From positions 5,161,001-5,225,000 of the forward strand of contig OX335656.1 in the NCBI GenBank assembly GCA_946894095.1: a stretch of DNA of 64,000 bases, written 5' to 3'. The notes beneath the pieces are model-generated. The model saw only the letters and a program-made list of their open reading frames with translations, was not told the origin of the DNA and ran no database searches. Origin of the DNA: Incurvaria masculella. Taxonomy: Eukaryota; Arthropoda; Insecta; Lepidoptera; Incurvariidae. Positions 21,091-31,600 of this stretch are shown here, piece after piece (position 1 is the stretch's first letter; every line of letters starts with the position of its first letter). The translations under genes and the position numbers were made by a program.

Positions 21091-24000
21091 CTATTCCCTC
21101 AGGGAAGCAGAATTGATGACCGGCAACGCTCGGATTCCGTTGCGGTCCACAATGGTGACCTGGAAGTTTGGCAGGCTCACAAACAGTCTCTTGTGGATTT
21201 CCCTGATGCATAGCTTCAGCACCTCGACGGCTTCCGCTTCAGTGGCATCTGTAAAAGGCAATTTCATTAGTAGACATCTGTAACGAAAAAACATTACAAA
21301 AAAAACTGGCCAAGTGCGAGTCGGACTCGCACACAAAGGGTTCCGTACGACCGCACAAGATTTAATACAAAAAAGCACATTTTTTGTATTGGGGCCCCCT
21401 TTATTTTGTATTATTTTTTTAATATTACCTATTTATTGTTGTAGCGGCAAAATAAATACATATTTTCTGAAAAATTTCAGCTGCCTACCTATTATGGTTC
21501 ATGAGATACAGCCCTGTGACAGACGGACGGACGGACGTACAGCGAAGGCACACCTTTTGGGTACGGAACCCTAAAAAGGTGCTGCGTGACTTCTATTACA
21601 TATTCTTAAGTCATCTAAATGTAGTTTTGCCTTTCAGAAGTAGAGAAATGTCAAGTTTTAAACATTGTACTAATTTTAAAGTCTAATATTACTCATAGAT
21701 GAGTAATATTAGACGGATTACTTTTTTATTCAACGCAGAAAGAGAAAGAAAATGGTGCATGAATGGGTACTGCTGAGCATAGTTTGGACATCATAGTAAT
21801 GTCACTGTCATCAACATTAGGATCAGTGGTTCTCAAAATATTTCAAAATCTATGGTAAGGAATGTTTATTAAGAAAGGCAATCGATGTCGTCACATAAAA
21901 AGGATCAGAAAATTACGTTCCCCACACAAACATAATTTGGAAACCTTTTAAACTACTATGCCTATTTACTCACTAGAGCTCAGGGGCGGAGGAACTTGCC
22001 TTCTATGCCAAGAGGTCAAGGGTTCGATCCGGTCGCTTATGCACAACTTTCTTTCTCTTTCCGGGTTGGATAAGTTTCGGATTTCGTCATGAACGCGAGT
22101 AACTGGTAGGTCCCCTTTCTCTCATTGTATAGCACCTTATTTCTCCTGAAATGCAGTGCTTAGGCTAATATTATGGCGGTGGTTGTAGCATTAGCAATCC
22201 ATGTCCAGTTATAAATAAAAAAACTAAATTTTTTTGGTAAAGAAAAAGGTAAATTGGAACAGTGATTTTCAAATAATTAGTAAACTATGGAAAACACAGC
22301 TTACAGGCCATTCTAAATGTACGGACAAAGGCCAAGTAACAAAAAATACAGTTCTTGCAAGCCACGAAGTCTAGCCGGGCTTTACTTGTGGTAAACATAC
22401 ATAGCTCTGCATACGAATCGAAGTGTGTATAAAACGAACGAGCTCGTGTAAGAACGAGCTCAGATATGGTTAGCATTAAAACAATAAAGATAAATTCTCG
22501 ACAAATGAATTGTCTCACTAATTTGAGTTTCAGCAACATCTACATTTGAAGCATTGTAATCAGATTTTGAAAAAAAATCTGAAAAAGTATTGGTCGTGAC
22601 ATTCGTAGATGTCGCTGAAACTCAAATTAGTGAGATAACGGTAATGTCTTATACATTAAATACATAAAATTAGAAATGAATTGTCACTCTTACGCACACT
22701 TTGACACGTATGCAGATATGTATTTAACACAAGTAAAGCCCGCTAGACTTTGTGGATTGCAAGAACTATAACAAGTGTGTACCCTTCTTGTGGTAGCGGT
22801 CCATGATGCCGAGCGAGAGGTAGCCGCCGAAACCATGCGCGGCGTACGGGACACGCACGCTCGACGCCAGGTAGTCCATGAAATGCAGCTCGGGGCCCGT
22901 CTCCTTGTCGTAGCCACACAGCAGCAGGTTCACGAAGTAAGGACTCTGTCCGTAACAAAAAATGGAATTTTAAGTGAGTAAATAGAAATTTCCCAAACTG
23001 AATAGTTAATATTTATCTATTGAAGAAATTTCTACACATTAAGGAATTTTAGATGCACAACATTTTTTTAGAGATTTCAATTTCTTGTAGAGCACTCCAG
23101 TCTTTATCTACACGGGTCGGTAAACTATGGAATACACTCTCTGCCGGGTTATTTCCCCCAAAGTACAACCTGGGATCCTTCAAACATGGTGTGAAGAAGC
23201 ACCTGGCTGGCCGGCATGGTTTTCGCAGCCCCTTAAAAGTTCGAAATCTCATGGGCGTCGTCGGGACCTTAAGAGGATCCCAATCAAATTGTAAATGGGT
23301 AGACATGCATTTACCTAGTTTTGAAGTTATTGTAAAAAATTCCAGTCCAAGATTTATTTTTATGCGGTGATTTTCCCCTGCAATTCAATGTAAAATTCAT
23401 GTTAGATACCTATATTAATATATTATAACCTAAAAGTACTAATTAATATATTATAAATTAATATAGCAAACTTAACTCTACGGGAAATCAGAGCATAAAA
23501 AAGGAACAATTATTTATTTTCTTTTTATTTAGTAAAATTAGATAACGTTTAGAAACCCTGCAGTCACCATTAGTTGTGTATATAAGATTCACTGAATTAC
23601 ATCAGCCACTGTCTCATCAGTTCCTATTATCTATCATGCAAGTAAGGATATGATGAATAAAGAACCGGCCAAGTGCGAGTCGGACTCGCACACGAAGGGT
23701 TCCGTACCATCGTAAAAAAATTTTTACAAAAAAATCACGTTTTTTGTATGGGGGTCCCTTTAATTTTAATTATTTCTTAATCTTACCTATTTGTTGTTAT
23801 AGCGGCAAAATAAATACACACTCTGTGAAAATTTCAGCTGTCTATCTGTTACGGTTACTGAGATACAGCCCTGTGACAGACGGACGGACGGACGGACAGA
23901 CAGCGGAGGCTTAGTAATAGGGTTCCGTTTTCACCCTTTGGGTACGGAACCCTAAAAACTAATTTCATTAATATAAGTTAATATAATATAAGTTAAAATA

Positions 24001-25477
24001 AGTCATTTAAGAGGATAATGAGGTGATCAAGTTTCTATACATTTTCATACAAGGCTTATATCATGGATAAAAGATACGTGATCAAAAAAAAAAACAAAAC
24101 GTACATGCGTAGCTCTCAGATCTATTATTTTATATTAAAAATTTCAGAAAAATATTTCTTAATTTGAAACAGGCAGGAGCCATTGTATGGAACTGCATCA
24201 CCTCATTATCCTCTTTAACTGTTTTGATTAAATAAAAAAACAAGAACATGCAAAATGTATGAAAATGGGCAATCAACTGATTGATGTTACATGAAAACAA
24301 AATTCAATAAATTAGAGCAGTAAATTTTAAACAACGTCCAGATCGTGTTTGGACGGTTCACCCTTCCGGGAGTTTGATTTATAAATTTAAATATCACTTT
24401 GTCTGTATGGACGAAATCTCAAAGTAATGTAAATTGACGTCACAAAGTACTACTTTTCGTTAGTCTTAGTTTTGGTTACGATTATTTATCTCAGCCTAGG
24501 TATGATGTCAAACTATTTTATGTACCCGGCTCCGCAGATACTCGGCGAGGTTGCGGCGCGTGAAGCAGGCAGCGGCGGCGGGCCCCAACTCATAGCCATT
24601 GCGCATCTTATAAAGCTGGATGTTCTTCGCGATGTACTCCGAGAATTGCGTCGTGTCCCCCGCCTCGCCGATCACACCCATAACGATGCTGTCGGAGATC
24701 TTGTGGATTTTTTCCTCATCTGTGACCAGCGCAATACATTTTAAATTATGGAAAACTTTTCAGCGACCTTAGACCTGAGGCCTTGCTATGAGGTCATGCG
24801 TTAATCACCGCCTTGTCCATGCACCAGTTTTCTTTCTCATCCTGAGTTGCATTAGTGCATTTCACGTCACGAATGTCAATTGTTTTTTTATTTGGAATCC
24901 ATGGAATCCCCTGCCAGGTGGTAGGGATAAGCCCGCTCGGGTTGGTACCATAATTATTGGATGAAAAGATGGTCAAAAAAATTTACGTGATTTCCATACA
25001 ACTCAATTCAATTTAATAAAAACAACATGACGCTGGATGTCTATGTCTAGTTACATAAAAAAATGTTGGTAAGCTTGACAATTTTTATTGCCCTTTCGAC
25101 CAACGTTTATTCGTGATGGGCGTGATGGTACTGACATGGTTGGGATTAACTTTACTACTAAGAGTAGGGATCCAAACCAGAAACAACCAATTTCTTGGTC
25201 GCCTCGCAAGACAATCACGGAAAGAAATTAAGTGGGACCAGTAAAATTATTTCTTGCCGGAACCCACATAGTGCATACGTGTGTGTGTTTATAAACTTAA
25301 ACCACATCTTTTGGGCTTTCAGTCTAGGGACCTTTTTGATAGGAATAAACGGAATGCAATCTCAAACTCACCGTCTTTCATCACCATAATGCTGTGGCTT
25401 GCGGTTTGGTCGGCGGCGATTACGACGAAGTCATTGCATTGAAGCCCCAGCAGGCACTGCATGTTGATGCTCGACAT
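21091..25477 (-). CDS. PSMB2: Proteasome subunit beta type-2 (beta4), four exons
   Basis: Exons, 5' to 3': 25477-25372, 24719-24526, 22945-22783 and 21248-21091. With GT-AG junctions they join to 621 nt, exactly 206 residues plus TAG, near the 201 of human PSMB2. The start is ATG in [19 protein letters not shown]. Family matches in order: [20 protein letters not shown] (exon 1/2 join), [49 protein letters not shown] (exon 2/3 join), [39 protein letters not shown], then [14 protein letters not shown]. Known role: non-catalytic beta ring subunit of the 20S proteasome; the lack of a propeptide and active-site threonine fits this. The introns hold a SINE, a TTAA MITE, a LINE remnant and two (GTCY)n MITEs. 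It is divergent from the SPP gene. Confidence 0.95.
21301..21578 (+). repeat. (GTCY)n MITE in PSMB2 intron 3
   Basis: Head ACTGGCCAAGTGCGAGTCGG, middle ATTTCAGCTGCCTACCTATT, a short GACGGACGGACGGACG tract, and tail TTTGGGTACGGAACCCTAAA. The GGCTTAGTAATAGGG block before the tail is deleted. It begins about 50 bp upstream (gene sense) of exon 4. Confidence 0.85.
21975..22225 (+). mobile_element. tRNA-derived SINE in PSMB2 intron 3
   Basis: tRNA-like head with AAGGGTTCGATCCGGTCGC, then ACTTTCTTTCTCTTTCC, GGGTTGGATAAGTTTCGG and a shortened body. It ends at ATTAGCAATCCATGTCCAGT plus an A-run. Confidence 0.6.
22511..22636. repeat. Short element with 33-bp near-perfect inverted repeats
   Basis: Left arm 22511-22543 (TGTCTCACTAATTTGAGTTT, CAGCAACATCTAC) and right arm 22604-22636 (its complement, with one clear difference) enclose about 60 bp. 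The middle itself contains CAGATTTTGA/AAAAAATCTG. It lies in PSMB2 intron 3. A MITE or hairpin; no ORF. Confidence 0.6.
23084..23330 (+). mobile_element. Non-LTR retrotransposon 3'-coding remnant
   Basis: Open over about 70 codons and reads [20 protein letters not shown] followed by [18 protein letters not shown]. This is the typical C-terminal tail of LINE reverse-transcriptase proteins (LWN.LP...F...Y.L..FK..V...L). It lies in PSMB2 intron 2, antisense to the gene. The rest of the element is missing. Confidence 0.7.
23660..23959 (+). repeat. (GTCY)n MITE, complete
   Basis: AACCGGCCAAGTGCGAGTCG at the left, TGTTATAGCGGCAAAATAAA and CTGTTACGGTTACTGAGATA in the middle, a GACGGACGGACGGACAGAC tract, and GGGTACGGAACCCTAAAAA at the end. 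It is in PSMB2 intron 2 and looks recent. Confidence 0.88.
24006..24217. mobile_element. TTAA-type MITE, family C (copy 2, short)
   Basis: Inverted ends TTTAAGAGGATAATGAGGTG and CACCTCATTATCCTCTTTAA. The internal TATATCATGGATAAAAG and GGAGCCATTGTATGGAACT match the copy at 12363-12691, with about 115 bp deleted. Confidence 0.75.
24780..25065 (+). mobile_element. tRNA-derived SINE, diverged, in PSMB2 intron 1
   Basis: Contains TCCATGCACCAGTTTTCTTT, CCTGAGTTGCATTAGTGCAT, GCCAGGTGGTAGGGATAAGC, GGGTTGGTACCATAATTATT and GGATGAAAAGATGGTC, and has lost parts of the 3' body. Confidence 0.6.
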
Positions 25478-26148
25478 CTTGGTAGCTCGGTGGAACCCTC
25501 AAAACTAAAAACAAAGTTCACCGGTCGAATTGGAAATAACCTAAACAAACGAAGGAAAGAAATTTTATATCAACCAAATTCAACTTATCACGATCCCAGA
25601 TAGATGCGATTTATACATACTGAATTGCGACCGGATTATTTCTGTAGATGGTTACTGCTTTGAAATCATTAGAAAAATGAAATGCAACTACACTGTATCA
25701 AATATATGGCACGAAAACGAAGTACTAAACTTGTCAACTCATGTAAACTTCGGGTGTCCGCTCGGTTTCTACTAATTCAGCATACCGTAATTGTGTAGCA
25801 GGAGTTACAAGTAGATATTATGATTCTAATTTCCACAAACTTTTTTATTCACGCGTTCACTATATTTTCATAATTTTTTAATTGGAATTTTGTTGCAGTT
25901 TATTTGACATTCAAGTTACAAGAAAACGAAAATGAATATATTCTTATCCTTGATCGTCGTGAAAAGGAACTTTGGATTTGAAAGGTGCACTGACCTAAGA
26001 ATATATAGAACCAAAAAATATAAAATGTCCATACATTTATGGTTTTTTTAATATTGCGACATGCTGTGACTTTTTTAGTAAAGCATACAAAAAGTATTTA
26101 TAGATATCCAGTCAACTGTCGGAAGACCGATTCGGGTCGTATGAGCGA
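25478..26148. other. PSMB2 5' flank, no other gene seen
   Basis: AT-rich. The PSMB2 promoter and 5' UTR must lie at the left end. No element could be assigned with confidence. Confidence 0.35.
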
Positions 26149-26663
26149 TTAAGGTGGCCCAACCCGGCGGGACTAACTCATTCGCGGGCACTGTACAAAA
26201 CCGTGCTGTTGCGCTCTGGGACCTTCTCTGTTTCAAAGAAAAAGACAGGCTCCGTGATGAGTAAGATGCAACATGTCCACAAAAAAGATAATGTGCATAG
26301 TGTACGATTTGGTAAGATGTACGAAAATTTTGATTTCAAAACGACTTATAGCTAAAAGTAAACCACGACCGTTGTAGTAAAAAATCGAACAAAAACCAAA
26401 TAGATTATAAATATTAATTAAATAAGCTATGTCTAATCACTAATCTTTTTAAGATTTTTTTTCTTTATCATTGCGTAAAATTCGAACTTTCGGACCTTAT
26501 AACTTAGAAAGCAAACACAATTTTACAATGCCAAAGGTCATCAGACATCTAGTTCGATCAAATAAAGCTCTTTTGAGCAAAATTTGGGATCTCTAATAAG
26601 AAATATGGGCGTGATCTTCTTTCCCCGATTGTATGGGGAGTTGAGGAGGTTGGGCCACCTTGA
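26149..26663. mobile_element. TTAA-bounded MITE, family B (copy 3)
   Basis: Opposite orientation to copies 1, 2 and 4: TTAAGGTGGCCCAACCCG, GAATGAGTTAG complement and GGACCTTCT at the left, GAGGTTGGGCCACCTTGA at the right. The right TTAA has mutated to TTGA. Confidence 0.8.
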
Positions 26664-26873
26664 AGTCAACTTTTGGAAACCCGATTCGGGTGGCGCTAAA
26701 AAATTATGATACACATGGTCAAAGTAATGCATGTCGTATACTGTTGAAAAGAGGAGAGTATAATATTCTGTCCATTTCCGTTTGAATCTCGTGCAGTTGG
26801 AAATAAATTTTGTTGGCCAATATCTTGTTTGTGTTGACTAAAGAGAATTTTAATATGGTTTATTTACATTTAA

Positions 26874-27899
26874 CTAAAGTATGTAGGTACCATTTTGTTC
26901 GATAACTTTTTGCCATCTTGTAGGTAGGGACATGATCCCATTGCTATAGAAATATTGGGACTTCTGATCAATATACCGCGACAAGTGGTTTTGGCAGTCC
27001 TCTCGTGATGTTAACCTGACACTGCCTAAAGAATTCTGAAGAGACCTAAACAGGTGGAAATCTGAAGGTGCAAGGTCAGGACTATACGGCGGATGCATTA
27101 ACACCTCCCAGCCAAACTCTCTTAGTTTTTGCTGAGTGGCTAAAGATGTGTGAGGTCTAGCGTTATCATGATGAAAAACCACACCCCTTCTGTTGATTAA
27201 TTCCGGCCGCTTTCTCTCAACTTCTTGCTTTAATCTCATCAGTTGTTCGCAGTAGAGTTCAGAATCGATGGTCCTGCCTGGTGGTAACAGCTCATAATGA
27301 ATAATGCCCTTCCAATCCCACCACACACACAGCATCACCTTGTTGCGAGTCAACCCGGGTTTCGCCACAGTCTGTGAAGCTTGACCGGCCTTTGACCACG
27401 ACCTTTTTCGCACGTTCTTGACGTACGTGATCCACTTTTCATCACCAGTTATCAGCTTCTTCAAAAATGGTTCGGTTTCATTACGTCGTAATAAAGAATC
27501 ACAAATGAGTACACGGTTCATTAGGTTTCTTTCAGTGAGCTCGTGAGGTACCCAAATATAGAGCTTTTTTGTGTACCCAGTTTTTTTCAAATGCACCAAA
27601 ACTGTTTTGTGGTCAATTCCTAGTTCTTCAGCTACGTCGTAACTACTGATATGCCGATCTTGCTCCACTTTTTCAAAAATGGCATCCATTTTATCCGTAA
27701 TAGGGCGACCAGAGCGACGTGCATCTTTGACATCAAAATTTCCGGATTGAAAACGCTTAAACCAAATTTGTGCTACTCTCACAGACACTGCACTAGGTCC
27801 ATAAACATCGCAAATTTTTTTCGCGGCTTGCGTTGCATTTTTACCTTTTTTGTAGTAAAATTTTAAAATGTATCGAATTTCTTCATTAGATTCACTCAT
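26874..27899 (-). CDS. Mariner transposase, intact reading frame
   Basis: 341 codons with no stop, close to the usual mariner length of about 345. It opens with a helix-turn-helix region, YYKKGKNATQAAKKIC (about 15-30), VAQIWFKRFQSGNFDVKD, and a second HTH with the GRP-like RRSGRP linker (61-66). The catalytic triad is Asp153 (TGDEKW), Asp245 (VVFHHDNARPH) and Asp280 (YSPDLAPSDFHLF). That leaves 34 residues between the second and third Asp: DD34D. The conserved WVPHEL motif is at 116-121. Known role: cut-and-paste DNA transposition into TA. All triad residues are present, so the protein may be active or only recently silenced. The element itself seems to have lost its 3' terminal repeat. Confidence 0.95.
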   Translation of the reverse strand: MSESNEEIRYILKFYYKKGKNATQAAKKICDVYGPSAVSVRVAQIWFKRFQSGNFDVKDARRSGRPITDKMDAIFEKVEQDRHISSYDVAEELGIDHKTVLVHLKKTGYTKKLYIWVPHELTERNLMNRVLICDSLLRRNETEPFLKKLITGDEKWITYVKNVRKRSWSKAGQASQTVAKPGLTRNKVMLCVWWDWKGIIHYELLPPGRTIDSELYCEQLMRLKQEVERKRPELINRRGVVFHHDNARPHTSLATQQKLREFGWEVLMHPPYSPDLAPSDFHLFRSLQNSLGSVRLTSREDCQNHLSRYIDQKSQYFYSNGIMSLPTRWQKVIEQNGTYIL

Positions 27900-28086
27900 T
27901 TTGACAGTACGAAAAACAAATGAGAATCACACATTTTCCTAATTTGAATTTGGAATTATGTTCTTTAAAATTTAAACTTTCAATGATACCAAAACCAGCC
28001 AGATACAAATAGTATAGCCAAAGAGATTTTATTACAAGTTCATACATACTATAATGCGAAAAGACTTTTTCCCCGACCTATTATAT
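26874..28086 (-). mobile_element. Mariner element with one recognised terminal repeat
   Basis: The 5' inverted terminal repeat is at about 28040-28086. It reads inward on the minus strand as TAGGTCGGGGAAAAAGTCTT, then TTCGCATTATAGTATG, a form familiar from silkworm-type mariners. About 140 bp separate it from the ATG. No matching inverted copy is visible between the stop codon (26874) and the MITE end at 26663, so the 3' end is judged deleted or badly decayed. Confidence 0.75.
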
Positions 28087-28627
28087 TAATTTTCGCTTCA
28101 GTGATTTGCTCTGCACCCACTCCATAAAATGTGATACTGGTCCTCAGTCTTAAATTAGTCTTATTACATACATTATTAGTGTTGAATCCACTTTTCGCAT
28201 CCGATAGGCAGTATTATTAATGGAGTGTGTCCTGATCGGAGTCTCAAAGCAATCACAATGTCAGGCAATGGCCGAAGAGACCTGAGTTTCTATCTATGGT
28301 CTTTAAGCGGCTCATTATTCAAGTCAAAAAAAGAGGCATAATCACAGAATATAGGCGCAATACACGCCAACTGACGAGTGTGTAGGTAACTATGTTTTTT
28401 TCTGTGCATTCTTTGCCGTCATCATTCTTGCTGTCACATTACACTCCAGAATGGACTACAATCCATAAGATACAATAAAGAGAAGGCTGTATAGCGAAAG
28501 CTTTTGCCTGTCCATTGGATAAACAAACAAAAAAAATCTTGCTGTCACATCTGTCAAATACAATTTTGTCGTGTTGGTCAGTGGTTGGCAGTATTCTTCG
28601 TGTGAGTTTTCCTTAAAATTTCCAACC
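28087..28627. other. 5' flank of SPP gene
   Basis: Likely contains the SPP promoter and 5' UTR. TTGCTGTCACA occurs twice (about 28428 and 28542), and a GTCAGT initiator-like site is at about 28577. No firm promoter call is possible. Confidence 0.35.
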
Positions 28628-31600
28628 ATGGCCGATACGGAGCTCCCGCTGGCGGCGCAAGAGGCCGTCGAGAACATCGTTAAGAATGCGACGGAGAGGG
28701 CTCCATCCACCCTGGAGGGAGTCGCTATCGCCTACCTGAGTCTTGTGGTGATGGCAATTCTGCCCATATTTTTCGGTGCTTTCCGCTCCGTGAAGTACCT
28801 CACCGAACAGAAGGTGAGTTCTGGGGCTTAGCGGCTCGTTATCAATATGGACAGATTCATTTCCTAGCCGTATTTATTTCAACTTTCGGTATTAGTAGAC
28901 GTGTAGAAACATTCCTTGCGCTGCACAGCATTGACTTGCAACGAGTTAATTAGCTTATTATTTAAAGCATATGCCAAAAAAAACGGATTTTTCATAAAAA
29001 AAAAAAGGTTTTTTCCGAAGATATAATATGAACTTTGTGCTATGATGCCAAATATTTACTAAAACTAGACAAATTACCCTTGATATGTCATTAACATCAA
29101 GTACAAGAGCAGTGGCTAACAAAATTGTTTGATCAAATGTGGCCAAATGCATTATACCTTTTTTATCTCCAGGAGTCTGGCGACAGGCGCGAGATGATGT
29201 CAAAAGAGGATGCGTTGATGTTCCCCCTGATTGCATCATGCGCTCTCTTCGGCCTCTACATCTTCTTTCAGCTATTCTCCAAGGAGTACATTAATCTACT
29301 CGTCACTGGATACTTCTTCTTCCTAGGCGTGCTGGCGCTCAGTCATCTCCTGAGGTGAGGATCTAAACGGAAGAGCTGGACATAAGAAAGAAAGAAAGAA
29401 AATGACATACGTAATTGGGTATTGTGGCTGCATGAAAACTGTAGCCATTGCTGCATCTATTTGTGAAATTTTAATATCAATTTTTTTTTATTTCTTTCAC
29501 AAATTGACGTGCACTCCAATTTGGCCAATAAATCTATGCCAAAACAGGCCATAGCGTAAAGAGCATAAATGTTTTGACTGATATAATCCTGTGACTGTAA
29601 ACATACCTAAATATTACAAGGGCTAAAGTATTCCGTTAACCCCTTGACCTAGGTCCTTAAGGTGCCCCCGTAAGCATCAGAAAATTTCGCCTCCCATACA
29701 AACGTAGTTTACTAATCATTTGAAAACCACTGTTCCAATTTACTTGATATTTGGTATCATATATCTGGCAACAAATATCTGTGTCTGCATGCCTTTGTTT
29801 TTTCGGTAAATGTATCCTGAGTCAAACTACAGAGAGAACAAAATTAGTATGAAGATTTTGTTTTTGCTTTCATCTGATTCGGTTAGGATTTTTCAAAAAA
29901 ACAAAAGCATGCAGACACAGATTATTGTTGCCTGATATCAAGCATCAAATATCAATTAAATTGGAACAGTGGTTTTCAAATTATTAGTAAACTACGTTTG
30001 TATGGGAGGCGAAATTTTCAGGTGCTTACGGGCCGACCTTAAATAAGATTTTAAGTGGGTGTCAAAAATACCTGACAAAATTTTGCTGTTTTCAAATTTC
30101 AATTTCGTGATATTAGCATAATGTTTTCTTGGAAAATTCCTGAAAACCGAATTTGACAAATTCGAATAGTATAGTAGAATTCGACTGAGTAAACTTACAA
30201 CTTACGGTATTTGAATCTCAGCATTAGAGTAACGTAAAGTAGAACTGTAACTGACAAAAATGTCTGATCATCAAGTATGTCGTCTATATCATCTGACCAA
30301 TCATCAAGATGAAAGGTATAGTTGTACGAGTGCTGGTGTGTGTTTTCTGTTCAGCCCGGTAGTGACATTCCTAGTGCCGGCGTCGGTGCCGAACGTGCCA
30401 TTCCACATCCACTTCCAGAAGGGAGAGGGCTCCGCTGCCACGGACCTCATCAATTATCGCTTCACCACCTACGACGTGGTCTGCCTGCTTATCTCGTCTG
30501 TCGTGGGCGCCTGGTACCTCTTTAAGAAGGTTAGTGTGGTTGAGTGAGGGGTGTTTTGTAGTGATTAGCACTCAGTTGCGTAGGCCTTGGATGTGGAACA
30601 TGTAGCAAACAATTTAATCATATGAACTCACATTCAAACACTTTTAATGTATCAAATGTACTACAAAGTAAAACTATCGGACAAATGACATGGATAAAAA
30701 TCTTTTGCGTCAAGAGTAAACTATAATCAAATAACAAAAAATCTTGTTAAATCGTGTTAGACATTTCCCTTAATTATCCAATTGATAGCCAACGACACAC
30801 AACGAACAGCCGGGAGCCAAAATAGAATACAGAGTCAGTGACAGCCAACCGCTGTGATTGAGCGGCATATATCCGAAAATTTTAGGTTATGTTTCTTCAA
30901 ACAGAATACCATTGCCCCTAAAAGGAATAAACCATAAAGTTCGGTCACACATTCCAATAAGTGTTTAAGTAACAGCCATTGTTAATTACCCTGTAAATGA
31001 TGTAGTGTTCTCCTCATATTGCATGAATCACTTTCTTTCTTCTCTAGTTTTATTGCAGCAATTTGTCAAGGTAAAGCTAATTATAATAATTAATCTTAAT
31101 AATCCACTAACATCTTGAAATCGGTGCATGGTGCGAATAAGAATTAACTATTGACAACCTCTTTTTGGCTATGAAATGTTTAGGCACCCAGAAAGAGTAG
31201 CGAGTATCGCTAAGGGATTTGTCATTTGTAATTCGATTCCATGTAAAACTCTTGGGACAACTCTTAATTTACTAGGTATTACAGTATTACATGACCATTG
31301 GTCAAAGCCCCAATAAAATTTGTCATTATTTTTCATCCACTTTAAAGTAACCATAAAATAAGGAAGGTCCTGAAATGAAACCTAGTTCCCAATATTTTTC
31401 TGAATATACTGCGAATGATGCTGAAAAAAAATAACCTTGTAAGAAGCTTTAAACATAAATAATAGAGCAAATAAATTAATATATGTATGCTATATATCTA
31501 TATAAAAGCTATAATTGTGAGATACGCCTGTATGTCCCGAGAGCGACATATTGCTTTCCACACACAAGATTATTTTACATAATGACATTGGCAGCCGTCG

